From positions 26,314-58,819 of the forward strand of contig DDWF01000292.1 of assembly GCA_002345845.1 (NCBI GenBank): a stretch of DNA of 32,506 nt, given 5' to 3'. The stretch's first letter is position 1. Each line of letters begins with the position of its first letter. A program made the translations under genes and the position numbers. The notes below the pieces were generated by a model that ran no database searches, was not told where the DNA came from, and saw only the letters and a program-made list of their open reading frames with translations. Below are positions 15,000-23,088 of this stretch, piece by piece. The stretch comes from Betaproteobacteria bacterium UBA2293. Its GTDB lineage: Bacteria; Pseudomonadota; Gammaproteobacteria; Burkholderiales; Rhodocyclaceae.

Positions 15000-17162
15000 T
15001 TACGGTGCCGGCAGGCAGGGGCGCAAGGCCTCGTAGCCGCCGGCCAGCAGTTGGGACAATTGCACGGGCTGGCCATTTTCGGCGCGCAGCCAGTCGCCGA
15101 CCTGGGCGAGCAGCACCTGGCGGGCCGGGCTGGCCCGCCAGTGGGCTGGATCGCTGGCGAAAACCGGCAGCATGCTTTCCGGCGGCATCGGCGTCTTGGC
15201 GCGCTGGTCCGGCGCCAGATCGGCCATCACCAGGCGGACGTAAAGGCGCGGCGCGCAGTGGCGGAGACGGGCCGCTACCTGATCCGGACTGCCACTGAGG
15301 AAATTGGGCGGAAAGGTTTCGGCCGACTGGTGACAGACGGCGCAATAGGGGTAGAAGGCCTGCAGACCGGGGGCGGTTGGCAAGCTGGCCGGACTGCCGG
15401 GAATGGCGGCCGGTATTTCCAGGCGGGGCGGCGGCAAGGCTGCGGCGGCGGCGCAGCAGGGGGGCTCGGCCGGCTGGCCGAGTTGGTGGAGCAGGGCGGC
15501 CTGCAGGGCTTGCCGCGGAATCGCCCGGGCCGCGAACAGGCTGGTGCTCTCCGGACCCTCAACCAGGGCGGCGATCGCCTGGTCGATGGCGGTGAATTCG
15601 TCGCGGATTTCGACGACCACCGTGCCGCGGCTGGCGTCGCCGTCCTGATGCCGCCAGATCAGGCGGTTGATCGCATGGCCGGCGGCGGTACGTGGCGAGC
15701 GACCGTCGCGGCGGGGTTGGAAGCTCGTTTCGCCGCCGCCTGATGGGCTGGCCGCTGCCAGTTCGAGCTGGCTCAGGGCAGTGCCACCGGGCAGGGCGAG
15801 GCGCTGCAGTTGACCGCCAATCGGCCGTCCGTTACGGATGAATATTTCGCCAGCCAGCGTCGGCCCGGCTTCCCCGGGCGTCGGTGTGCATTGGATGGAC
15901 CAGCGCGAGGCCGCTGGCTGGGCGGCGATCCGGCACGGGGCGTTGAGTCGGGTTGTTGCTACTGCAGGCTGCCTGGCGAGGGCAGCAGCCAGCCGGCGGC
16001 GGTCGGGGGCGGCGATGAATTCAGCCAGTCCGCTGACCGGAATGGCCATGGCCGCCGGTGCCGCGGCTTGCCAGATGCCTTGCGGCGGCCGCGGCAGCAA
16101 GGGGTCAAAGCGGGCGGCGACGTCGGAATGAGCGACGCGGGCGCGCTCGTCGTCGGGCCAGTGCGGCAGATTCTGCAGCGGATTGCGGTTGGGCAGGTCG
16201 GCGTTGCCGAGTGCCAGCCCGGCGGGCCAGCGGCGTTGCGCCTCGGCACGCAAGCGCGTGGCAACGACTTGCTCGAAGCCTGCATCGGCCGTCCACGCCT
16301 GGCCGTCGGCCAGGGCGAGCTGCAGCGCGGCGGTGAACAGGCCGGCGCGGCAGCGGCGAGCGCTCAGGTCATCGTCGCCGCAGCCTTCACGCCATAGCTT
16401 CTGGGTCAGGGCGAAGGCGTTGGCCCGGTCGCTGGCAATGTCGATGGCGTAGGGAATATCGATGCCGCGCCCGACCGGGATGCCATAAAAAGCTTGGCCG
16501 CTGGCATTCAGCAGGGCTGCGGTCTGGGGATTGGCATTGGTTTCGTCCCACAAGGCACGGGAAAAGATTGGGGCGCCGTTCTGGTGACAGGCGAAACACA
16601 GGCTGCGGTTGGCATAGAACACCTGGGGCCGGCTGTCGGCCCGATAGTCCTTGACCAGCTGGAATTCGAAGCGGCCGGCCGCTTCGTTGTAGCTGATGAC
16701 TTCGAGCACGTTGGATTTTTCCTGGTAGCCGATGTAGAGGCGGTCCTTGAGGAAGAGGGCGGCGGGCGAGGCGGGATCGCCATCGACGGCGACGACGACG
16801 CGCGGGTAGGCAAAATAATCCGGGGCGGCGGCGCTGCGCTGCAACGAGCGACCGAGCGGAATCAGGACGCGCTTGGCTGGTGGCAGCGGACTGGCCGGGT
16901 CGCGCGCCAACTCGGCATCAATGCGGGCGAGCAGGGCGGCGAAGGGGAAAGGTAGTTCGATCGTCGCCTGTCCGTGGCGATTGACGGCAAACAGCTGATC
17001 GAACAGCGAGCGGCCGACCGGCGGCAGATTGTCGCCGGCGGCGGCCGGATCGACGACCCAGACCGGCGGCCGGGTATGGCTCTCAGCCGTTGCCGGCATG
17101 GTAGTGCCCAGTCCGCCGGCGAGGGCCAGCAGGCAGGTCAGGAGCAGCTGGCGCAAGCGCAT
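15000..17162 (-). CDS. Exported 720-aa protein with two widely spaced haem c sites
   Basis: A cleavable signal peptide (MRLRQLLLTCLLALAGGLG, probable cleavage after ATA near residue 26) leads into a large periplasmic protein. Haem sites are CFACH (189-193), inside the block FYANRSLCFACHQNGAPIF, and CAVCH (607-611), more than 400 residues later. Between them are blocks such as GIPVGRGIDIPYAIDIASDRANAF and, late, GHAINRLIWRHQDGDASRGTV. The APYLHNGS motif of its neighbours is absent, so it is a different family, one seen beside other cytochromes in proteobacteria (my recollection). A CC pair lies just before the second haem site (EPPCCAAAA). It probably passes electrons to or from the RoxA-like paralogues. 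Confidence 0.8.
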   Translation of the reverse strand: MRLRQLLLTCLLALAGGLGTTMPATAESHTRPPVWVVDPAAAGDNLPPVGRSLFDQLFAVNRHGQATIELPFPFAALLARIDAELARDPASPLPPAKRVLIPLGRSLQRSAAAPDYFAYPRVVVAVDGDPASPAALFLKDRLYIGYQEKSNVLEVISYNEAAGRFEFQLVKDYRADSRPQVFYANRSLCFACHQNGAPIFSRALWDETNANPQTAALLNASGQAFYGIPVGRGIDIPYAIDIASDRANAFALTQKLWREGCGDDDLSARRCRAGLFTAALQLALADGQAWTADAGFEQVVATRLRAEAQRRWPAGLALGNADLPNRNPLQNLPHWPDDERARVAHSDVAARFDPLLPRPPQGIWQAAAPAAMAIPVSGLAEFIAAPDRRRLAAALARQPAVATTRLNAPCRIAAQPAASRWSIQCTPTPGEAGPTLAGEIFIRNGRPIGGQLQRLALPGGTALSQLELAAASPSGGGETSFQPRRDGRSPRTAAGHAINRLIWRHQDGDASRGTVVVEIRDEFTAIDQAIAALVEGPESTSLFAARAIPRQALQAALLHQLGQPAEPPCCAAAAALPPPRLEIPAAIPGSPASLPTAPGLQAFYPYCAVCHQSAETFPPNFLSGSPDQVAARLRHCAPRLYVRLVMADLAPDQRAKTPMPPESMLPVFASDPAHWRASPARQVLLAQVGDWLRAENGQPVQLSQLLAGGYEALRPCLPAP

Positions 17163-17184
17163 GGCGGACTCCCATTGCCGGCCT

Positions 17185-18063
17185 CTAGGGTTTGCCCATT
17201 GCCGCGGCGTGGCTCTGCGTGCCGGACCAGCAGTCCTCCTGGACCTTGCCGGTCTTGACGAACTCTTCGCGCAAGCGCTCGTCGGTCGCCTCGTCGTAGA
17301 GGGTGAAATTGAGGGCGAAGCCGCGATCCAGGTAGGCCCGGCCGAGATAGAGGCCGGGGCGGATCATGCGGATTTCGTCACGTACCTTGAGGCCGCGCCG
17401 ACCGGCGAGATAGTCCGGGCTCTCCTGGTAGCCGGGGATTTCGTCAGTGAAGAAGTAGTCGATGATGATCGACTCGCGGCGGGAATCGAGCAGGCTCTGG
17501 CCGCAGTAGAGCTTGGCCGGGAACAGCAGCCAGGTTTCCTTGCCGCCGTAGTTCATCTTCTTCGGCTCGCCTTCGACCAGCCCAATTTTTTTCAGCACCG
17601 ACAGGTCTTCGATTCGGTTGCGCAATACCCGTTCGTCGCGGAAGAAAACCTTGCCGCGCCACAAGGTTTCGCCGATGTCTTCGATGACCAGACCCTTGAG
17701 ATGGAGCAGCGTGCCGGTAAAGCCGCCGACGATTTCGGTCAGCCGGAACTTGCCGCTTTCGCCGCGCGGCAGCAGGATGCGGCCGTCGAAGGCGCCATCC
17801 GGGATGGGGCCGGCGGCGAGGCGGCCGTAGAGCTGGTCGAGCTGCTCCTGATCGAGTTTGGCCAGATAGTCGGGGGTGATCTTGGCCAGTTCGGCCGGCG
17901 GAATCGGGTATTTGTACTCGACCTGGGCAAGGTCCATTTTCGACTGGTAGCTCTTGTCGTAGGGGGCGTAGGTGATGTTGGGTGGCTCCGGCTTGCTGCA
18001 GGCGGCGAGGGTGGCGATGCTGGCGAATGCGGCCAAGGCGCCCAGGGTGCGGATGTTTGCCAT
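17185..18063 (-). CDS. Lipoprotein of the cytochrome cluster, unknown function
   Basis: This is a 292-aa protein. The ATG at 18061-18063 has GGGGGAG just upstream and gives a clean lipoprotein signal (LAAFASIATLAACSKPEPP, lipobox LAAC, Cys22). A GTG six codons earlier would overlap the preceding cytochrome gene by 4 nt but disrupts nothing else. The mature protein has no haem motif. Visible features are two helical N-terminal blocks, RGESGKFRLTEIVGGF, NYGGKETWLLFPAKLYCGQSLLDSR in two pieces, and three Cys (22, plus one in LYCG and one in EDCWS). The last two could form a disulfide. Its position inside the cluster suggests a membrane-tethered assembly or scaffold partner of the diheme proteins. 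Confidence 0.8.
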   Translation of the reverse strand: MANIRTLGALAAFASIATLAACSKPEPPNITYAPYDKSYQSKMDLAQVEYKYPIPPAELAKITPDYLAKLDQEQLDQLYGRLAAGPIPDGAFDGRILLPRGESGKFRLTEIVGGFTGTLLHLKGLVIEDIGETLWRGKVFFRDERVLRNRIEDLSVLKKIGLVEGEPKKMNYGGKETWLLFPAKLYCGQSLLDSRRESIIIDYFFTDEIPGYQESPDYLAGRRGLKVRDEIRMIRPGLYLGRAYLDRGFALNFTLYDEATDERLREEFVKTGKVQEDCWSGTQSHAAAMGKP

Positions 18064-18077
18064 GATCTCCCCCTTGC

Positions 18078-20684
18078 TCACAGCGTTGCCAGGAAGGCGG
18101 TCAGCGCCTTCTTGTCAGTATCGGAAAGGTCCTCGCCGAAGCGGTGGCCCTCGTTTTCGATCTCTTGCGTGCAGGTCTGGTAATTGGCACTGAGGAAATC
18201 GCGTTTCTCGCGCAGGATGTCGACGAAGCGGGCCGGGCTCTTGAGGATTTCCTCGGCCATCGCCTGCAGGATCGGCAGCTGATCCTTCTTGCCGGCACTT
18301 TCCAGGCGCTCCGGATGGCGCTTGGCGAGGAACAGGTCGCCAACCAACTGCTTGTGCTGCAGGCCGTTGAGGAAACCGGCGCTGGTGCCGGCCGGGATTC
18401 TGACCTGGCCGAAGCCGCCCAAAGGCTTCTCGGTCTTGCCATCGAGTGGGCGGATGCCGACGTCGATGATCAGGTCGGCATTGGTCAGCGTGCGCTTGCT
18501 GCCGCGCGCCTGAGGGTTGAGCAGTTCGTGCATCGAGCGCTTGTAGAGCTCGAAGCGGCCTTCCACCGTCGGGTCGTAGCGCAGGCAGTCGGGCTGGGTG
18601 GCGAGCAGCTTGCCGTCGCTACCGACGTAGCGGGCGCGATGGAAATCGTTGTCGGCGTTGGCCGGCTTGCCGCAGATTTCCGGGCCGATGGCGTTGTTGT
18701 GCATGAACGGCGCCGTCGCCCAGACATTGACCAGCGAAATGTTGCGCAGGTAGCCGCGGCCACCGTCCTTGAGTTCCGGGCGCTCGGGAATGTCGGCCAC
18801 TGCCGGCTGCTGGCGCAGCGTGTCCGAGGCGTATTCCATGTAGAGATGACCGGCCTTGTGGTTGGAGTGCAGCGAGCGGCAGCGGAAAGTGCCGATTTCG
18901 GTGACCGGCGTCGATTGCTCGTTGCTCAGGAAATCGGCACGCACCTTGCGCGGGTGGGCGTCATCGGGGGCGGCAAAGTCGCGGTTCCTGAAGGCGCCGC
19001 CGGTGCTTTCCGGGATGCTCGAGTGGCAGCGTGCGCAGTTGTCGGCGAAGACCGTCTGGCCGCGGCTGACGGCGCCGGCACCAAATTCCTTGTCGAGGTC
19101 GGCAGCGAGGTCGGCCGGCGTATAGGTGCCGCTCATGCGCTGCTTGGCGCGGGCCGCCTGCAGGTTGGTTTCGTCCGATTCGGCCGAGGCGAAGAAGTCG
19201 AGCAGGTTCTGCAGTCTATCTTCGATGGCCCGGAAATTCGGGCAGTCGCGCCGGCACTGGCCGATGTTGAACGAGGTCTGGCCGAATCCACGCTGCTCGG
19301 GGTCGACCTGGCGCATGTCGGAGAAGTGATTGACCCAGCACTGTTCGGCGCACGAGCCGATGTTGAAATAGACGCGCTGGATGGCCTCAAGTGCGCCGGT
19401 CGAGTCCTCGCCGCCCTTCAGGATGTGATGGACGCCGGGCAGGACGACCTTCTGGCCAGCGAGGAAAACGGTGGTCGTGTCGTCGTCGCGCGTGCTCATC
19501 TGCCAGCACTTGCCGCTGCGGCCCGGTTCGCACCAACATTTGTCCTCGTTCGTCTCGGCGCCGCAGGTGGCGGTCTTGCGCCACTTGCTGATCATTTCGC
19601 CCTTGAACACCGGGCGCTGGGCGACATTGATCAGGGCATTGATGGTGCCCGGGTTGTTGATCTGGTCGTGGGATATGGCCGAGGTGTCGGTGACGCCGGG
19701 GCGAGCGTGGGCGAACATCTGGTATTCGAGCGCGCTCTTCGGCATGCCGGAACCGAGCAGTTCGGACATCCGCGTGTATTGGTTGCCGATCAGGCCCTTG
19801 ATGTTTTCCCACTTCGGGTGCGCCGGGTCGGCCGGCGGATTGAGCGGATCGAAGGCGATGTGGCAGGAGCCGCAGGTGGTGCCGATCAGGAAGGGCGGCT
19901 CGACCGAGGCATCGGCCAGCTTGGAGACACGGTTGTCGGATTCGATGCCGGTGGCCGCGGCCTTGGTCGCATTGAAACCGGACCAGCTGGCGTTGCCGCC
20001 ATTGAGCGCCTGCCATCTGGCGGCGTCAAAGCGCGGGTTGGGGAACTTGCGCAGGCCCAGCGCTCCGGTCGAGGTGCCGAACTTGAGGTCGCAGGCCGAA
20101 TGGCGCTGATCAGCCTTGCCGCCCTGGCTGTGCGGGTCTTCCGGATCGAGCGCGGCATCCTTGAGGCCGCAGGCCGGGTCCACATAGCCGGGTTTGCCAA
20201 CGTATTTGAGCAGCACGTCATCGCCCGGGCACCAGTCGAAGCCGTAAGTCTCCTCGGCCGACTTGGCCGGACAGTCAGGGGCGCCCGGCTTGCAGCAGGC
20301 CGGGTCGTTGATGATGCCCCAGGCCCAGAAGCGGTCGTCGCGCTGGTCGGCACGCAAGACGCGGAACCAGTCGACGAGCACGCCGATGCGCTGCTGGAAG
20401 GTGTAAGTGTGGAAACGTTCGTTGCCGGCCGTCGCCTTGAACCAGATCAGCCGGCCGACGCACTCGGATTCGTTCAGTCCCTCACGGGCGCAGGCCTCGT
20501 GGTAGGGGGCGTCCTGGTCGATGGCTGAAACTTCGGGGAGCGGCGTTGCCGGCGGCGTCGCAGCGCTGGCTGGTGCATTCTCGGCGAAGGCATCGCCGAT
20601 GCTGTGGTGTTGGTTCTGAAATATCCCGATGCCAGCGGCAAGGGTGACGAATGCCGCGATGGCGGCTAGCAGAGTACGTTTCAT
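18078..20684 (-). CDS. Exported Cys-rich diheme c-type cytochrome, 868 aa
   Basis: This is the first gene of the redox cluster, with GGGAG before its ATG and a signal sequence (MKRTLLAAIAAFVTLAAGIG). Haem sites are CGSCH (271-275) and CARCH (550-554). The segment NVWATAPFMHNNAIG (658-667 core) is a divergent form of the APYLHNGSVP motif in the two downstream paralogues, so it is probably a distant member of the same superfamily. It carries about 24 Cys, only four of them in haem sites. The rest sit in local pairs (DPACCKPGAPDC, KCWCEPGRSGKC, GSCAEQC, QCRRDC) that suggest about ten disulfides. It ends LTAFLATL, like the short paralogues. The lipoprotein gene starts 14 nt downstream. Confidence 0.85.
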   Translation of the reverse strand: MKRTLLAAIAAFVTLAAGIGIFQNQHHSIGDAFAENAPASAATPPATPLPEVSAIDQDAPYHEACAREGLNESECVGRLIWFKATAGNERFHTYTFQQRIGVLVDWFRVLRADQRDDRFWAWGIINDPACCKPGAPDCPAKSAEETYGFDWCPGDDVLLKYVGKPGYVDPACGLKDAALDPEDPHSQGGKADQRHSACDLKFGTSTGALGLRKFPNPRFDAARWQALNGGNASWSGFNATKAAATGIESDNRVSKLADASVEPPFLIGTTCGSCHIAFDPLNPPADPAHPKWENIKGLIGNQYTRMSELLGSGMPKSALEYQMFAHARPGVTDTSAISHDQINNPGTINALINVAQRPVFKGEMISKWRKTATCGAETNEDKCWCEPGRSGKCWQMSTRDDDTTTVFLAGQKVVLPGVHHILKGGEDSTGALEAIQRVYFNIGSCAEQCWVNHFSDMRQVDPEQRGFGQTSFNIGQCRRDCPNFRAIEDRLQNLLDFFASAESDETNLQAARAKQRMSGTYTPADLAADLDKEFGAGAVSRGQTVFADNCARCHSSIPESTGGAFRNRDFAAPDDAHPRKVRADFLSNEQSTPVTEIGTFRCRSLHSNHKAGHLYMEYASDTLRQQPAVADIPERPELKDGGRGYLRNISLVNVWATAPFMHNNAIGPEICGKPANADNDFHRARYVGSDGKLLATQPDCLRYDPTVEGRFELYKRSMHELLNPQARGSKRTLTNADLIIDVGIRPLDGKTEKPLGGFGQVRIPAGTSAGFLNGLQHKQLVGDLFLAKRHPERLESAGKKDQLPILQAMAEEILKSPARFVDILREKRDFLSANYQTCTQEIENEGHRFGEDLSDTDKKALTAFLATL

Positions 20685-20916
20685 ACGTTTTCTCCCGCAT
20701 CAGCACCGATCAATCTGTGACTGCTCTGGACTGCCCTTCCGAGCTAAATGACATTGGCGATGTCGGGAAGTTCCAAAGCTGTTGCACTTGCCCCAGATTC
20801 GGGCAGTGTCTAACGCTTCGCGGATGGTGCTGCAGGCTTCCGGTACGGGGGGACGGAGGTCAGGCGTGCCCTGCCCAGGCCACGGCAATCCTGCTGTTTA
20901 CAGCAATTTTGCTGCC
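20685..20916 (-). promoter_or_regulatory. Upstream region of the cytochrome cluster with two dyads
   Basis: This 232-nt gap separates the GGDEF-EAL gene from the cluster. TGCTG (20892-20896) and CAGCA (20901-20905) form a small hairpin that might end the upstream transcript weakly. A second dyad, GCACTTGCCC (20784-20793) against GGGCAGTG (20801-20808), lies about 100-125 nt before the first cluster ATG and could be an operator. I find no convincing -35/-10 pair and no clear FNR box. Confidence 0.35.
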
Positions 20917-23088
20917 TCAGGCTTGGCGGTTCTGGACCAGGAAATCTTCCAGTTGCGCGGCGGGCAGTGGCTTGCTGAACAGATAGCCTTGCATTTCCTG
21001 ACAGCCGAGACGGAGCAGTACTTCGCGCTGGCTTTCGCTCTCGACGCCTTCGGCCAGCACGTGTAGACCGAAGCTGCGGGCGATGCCGATGATGGCATGG
21101 ACGATGGCATCCGAGCCATGACTGAAACCGAGGTCACGGACGAAGGACTGGTCGATCTTGACGGTGCTGACCGAAAAGCGGCGCAGGTAGTTGAGTGAGG
21201 AATAGCGGGTGCCGAAATCGTCGATCGAGATGCCCATGCCGGTCCGCCGCAGCTGCCGGACTTTGGCGATAATGCTTTCGGCATCCTTCATCAGCAGGCT
21301 TTCGGTGATCTCGATCTCGATGGCTTCCGGCGGCAGGCAGTGATGATTCAGCGGCGTTGCGATGCGCTCGAACAGGTCGTTGCGTTCGAATTCGCGCGGT
21401 GACAGGTTGATGCCCATGCGCAGCTCGGTAAAGCCCTTGCTGCGCCATTCGGCGAGCTGGAAGCAGGCGGCGTCGAGTACCCAATTGCTGACGGCAGCGA
21501 TCATGCCGGTTTCTTCGGCGAGCGGAATGAAGGCATCCGGCGCGATCAGGCCCTGCGTCGGATGGTGCCAGCGAATCAGGGCTTCGACGCCGGTGATGCG
21601 GCCTTGGCGCAGATTGATCTGCGGCTGGTAGTGCAGTTCGAACTGATTGCCGTCCTTGATCGCCAGGCGCAGGTCGTTTTCCAGGGAAATGCGCTCGACG
21701 TGCATGGTGTTCATCGCCGGGCGGAATTCGAGGAAGCCATCCTTGCCCTGAGCCTTGGTCTGGTACATGGCGATGTCGGCATTGCGGATCAGTTCGTCTG
21801 GCGTCTCGCCATCCTCGGGATAGACGGCAATGCCGATGCTGACCGTGGCGAGAAAGTCGCGTTCGGCGACGGTGAATGGTCGCTTCAGTTCTGCCAGCAT
21901 TTTTTTGGCGATGACGGCGACGTCGTCGGCGCAGATGATGTCCGGTAGCAGCACCGTGAATTCGTCACCGCCCTGACGGGCCAGGGTATCGCCGGAGCGC
22001 AGGCACTGGCGGACGCGGGTGGCGAATTCCTTGAGCAGGCGGTCGCCCTCCGGGTGGCCGTAGGTATCGTTGATCAGCTTGAAGCGGTCGATGTCGAGGA
22101 ACATCACACCGAGCCGCTGGTTACGCCGCTTGGCCTGGGTGATCGAGAGTTCCAGGCGGTCGAGGAAGAGGGTGCGATTGGGCAGCCCGGTCAACAGGTC
22201 GTGGAAGGCCTGGAAGGCAATCGTTTCCTCAGCCCGCTTGCGTTCGGTGATGTCGCGGGCGACGCCGGAGGTGCCGATGAAGTGCGGCCGGCTGCTGCCG
22301 TCATCAGCGGCATAGATGCCCTGAGAGCTGAGAATGGCGACGATCATCCGGTTGTCGAAGTTGCGCACGTTGTTCTGTTTGTTGCGCAGGCGGACTTCGA
22401 AATTGCTCGTTGCCCGCTCGCCGATGCGGCGCTCGCCAAAGGCATAGTGCGCCTGCTCGATGTCGTCTTCGTGGACGATGACCGAGAAGTGCTGGCCGAG
22501 CAGTTCATCACGGGTGTAGCCGAGCAGTGTCTCGACCCGACCGTTGACGAAGACGAAGCGTCCCTGGTTGTCCAGGGTGTAGATGAGATCCGGCGACTGC
22601 TCGACGAGGAAGCGATGCAGGCGCTCCGACTGTTCGAGACGGGCCGTCATCAGCACGTTCTCCTGCTCCATCCGGCGCTGGCGCAAGGCGCGGTCGACGC
22701 TTTGAATCAGGTCGGCCGGATCGCAGTGTTTGCGGATGAACTCGAAGGCTCCCTGACGCAGGGCCATGATCGCCGAATCGATCGATTCGTCGGCGCTGAA
22801 GACGATGACCGAGGTTGAAATCCGATTGCGGGTCAACCAGTCCATGATCTCGATGCCACCAATATCCGGCAGACGCAGGTCGAGGACGACCACATCGATA
22901 TCCCGTCGGTCAAGGCGCTGCAGGGCCTCCCGACCGCAACTGCATTCCTCGATGCGGCGTCCGGGGCCAGCCAGCAATTCCCGATAGGCGCTGCGGAAGC
23001 GGGCTTCGTCGTCGACGATGAGGATGCTCCGGGTCTCGGCCAGGTCGGGAATCACCTTGATTGGATCGATGTCGGAAAGTGTGCTCAT
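20917..23088 (-). CDS. Response regulator with PAS, GGDEF and EAL domains
   Basis: This is a 723-aa cytosolic protein. The REC domain (about 20-135) has phospho-acceptor Asp70 in VVVLDLRLPD. A PAS domain (about 155-280) is followed by a GGDEF domain (about 290-455) with an intact GGDEF at 373-377. An inhibitory RxxD site (Arg364 to Asp367) is correctly spaced five residues before it. The EAL domain (about 465-720) keeps EAL (502-504), EIEITES, DDFG, KID and AEGVE. One loop residue differs from the usual DDFGTGYSS (Gly to Arg, position 628). Both c-di-GMP synthesis and hydrolysis could be active. Its ATG overlaps the kinase stop by 4 nt, so it is the likely phospho-receiver of that kinase. Confidence 0.95.
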   Translation of the reverse strand: MSTLSDIDPIKVIPDLAETRSILIVDDEARFRSAYRELLAGPGRRIEECSCGREALQRLDRRDIDVVVLDLRLPDIGGIEIMDWLTRNRISTSVIVFSADESIDSAIMALRQGAFEFIRKHCDPADLIQSVDRALRQRRMEQENVLMTARLEQSERLHRFLVEQSPDLIYTLDNQGRFVFVNGRVETLLGYTRDELLGQHFSVIVHEDDIEQAHYAFGERRIGERATSNFEVRLRNKQNNVRNFDNRMIVAILSSQGIYAADDGSSRPHFIGTSGVARDITERKRAEETIAFQAFHDLLTGLPNRTLFLDRLELSITQAKRRNQRLGVMFLDIDRFKLINDTYGHPEGDRLLKEFATRVRQCLRSGDTLARQGGDEFTVLLPDIICADDVAVIAKKMLAELKRPFTVAERDFLATVSIGIAVYPEDGETPDELIRNADIAMYQTKAQGKDGFLEFRPAMNTMHVERISLENDLRLAIKDGNQFELHYQPQINLRQGRITGVEALIRWHHPTQGLIAPDAFIPLAEETGMIAAVSNWVLDAACFQLAEWRSKGFTELRMGINLSPREFERNDLFERIATPLNHHCLPPEAIEIEITESLLMKDAESIIAKVRQLRRTGMGISIDDFGTRYSSLNYLRRFSVSTVKIDQSFVRDLGFSHGSDAIVHAIIGIARSFGLHVLAEGVESESQREVLLRLGCQEMQGYLFSKPLPAAQLEDFLVQNRQA

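Noticed and set aside
11687..15743. Long + strand open frames (11687-13471 and 13773-15743) opposite the RoxA-like paralogues and 720-aa gene.
   Set aside because: They lack domains and family resemblance and mirror the true genes; treated as shadows.
18144..20528. A 794-codon open frame on the + strand opposite the 868-aa cytochrome gene.
   Set aside because: It is antisense to a gene with haem motifs and a signal peptide, has no recognisable domain, and such long antisense frames are expected from GC-rich codon bias.
20840..20900. A GG-N10-GC spacing upstream of the cytochrome cluster, considered as a sigma54 promoter.
   Set aside because: The -12 element lacks TTGC and the GC-rich context makes chance matches likely.
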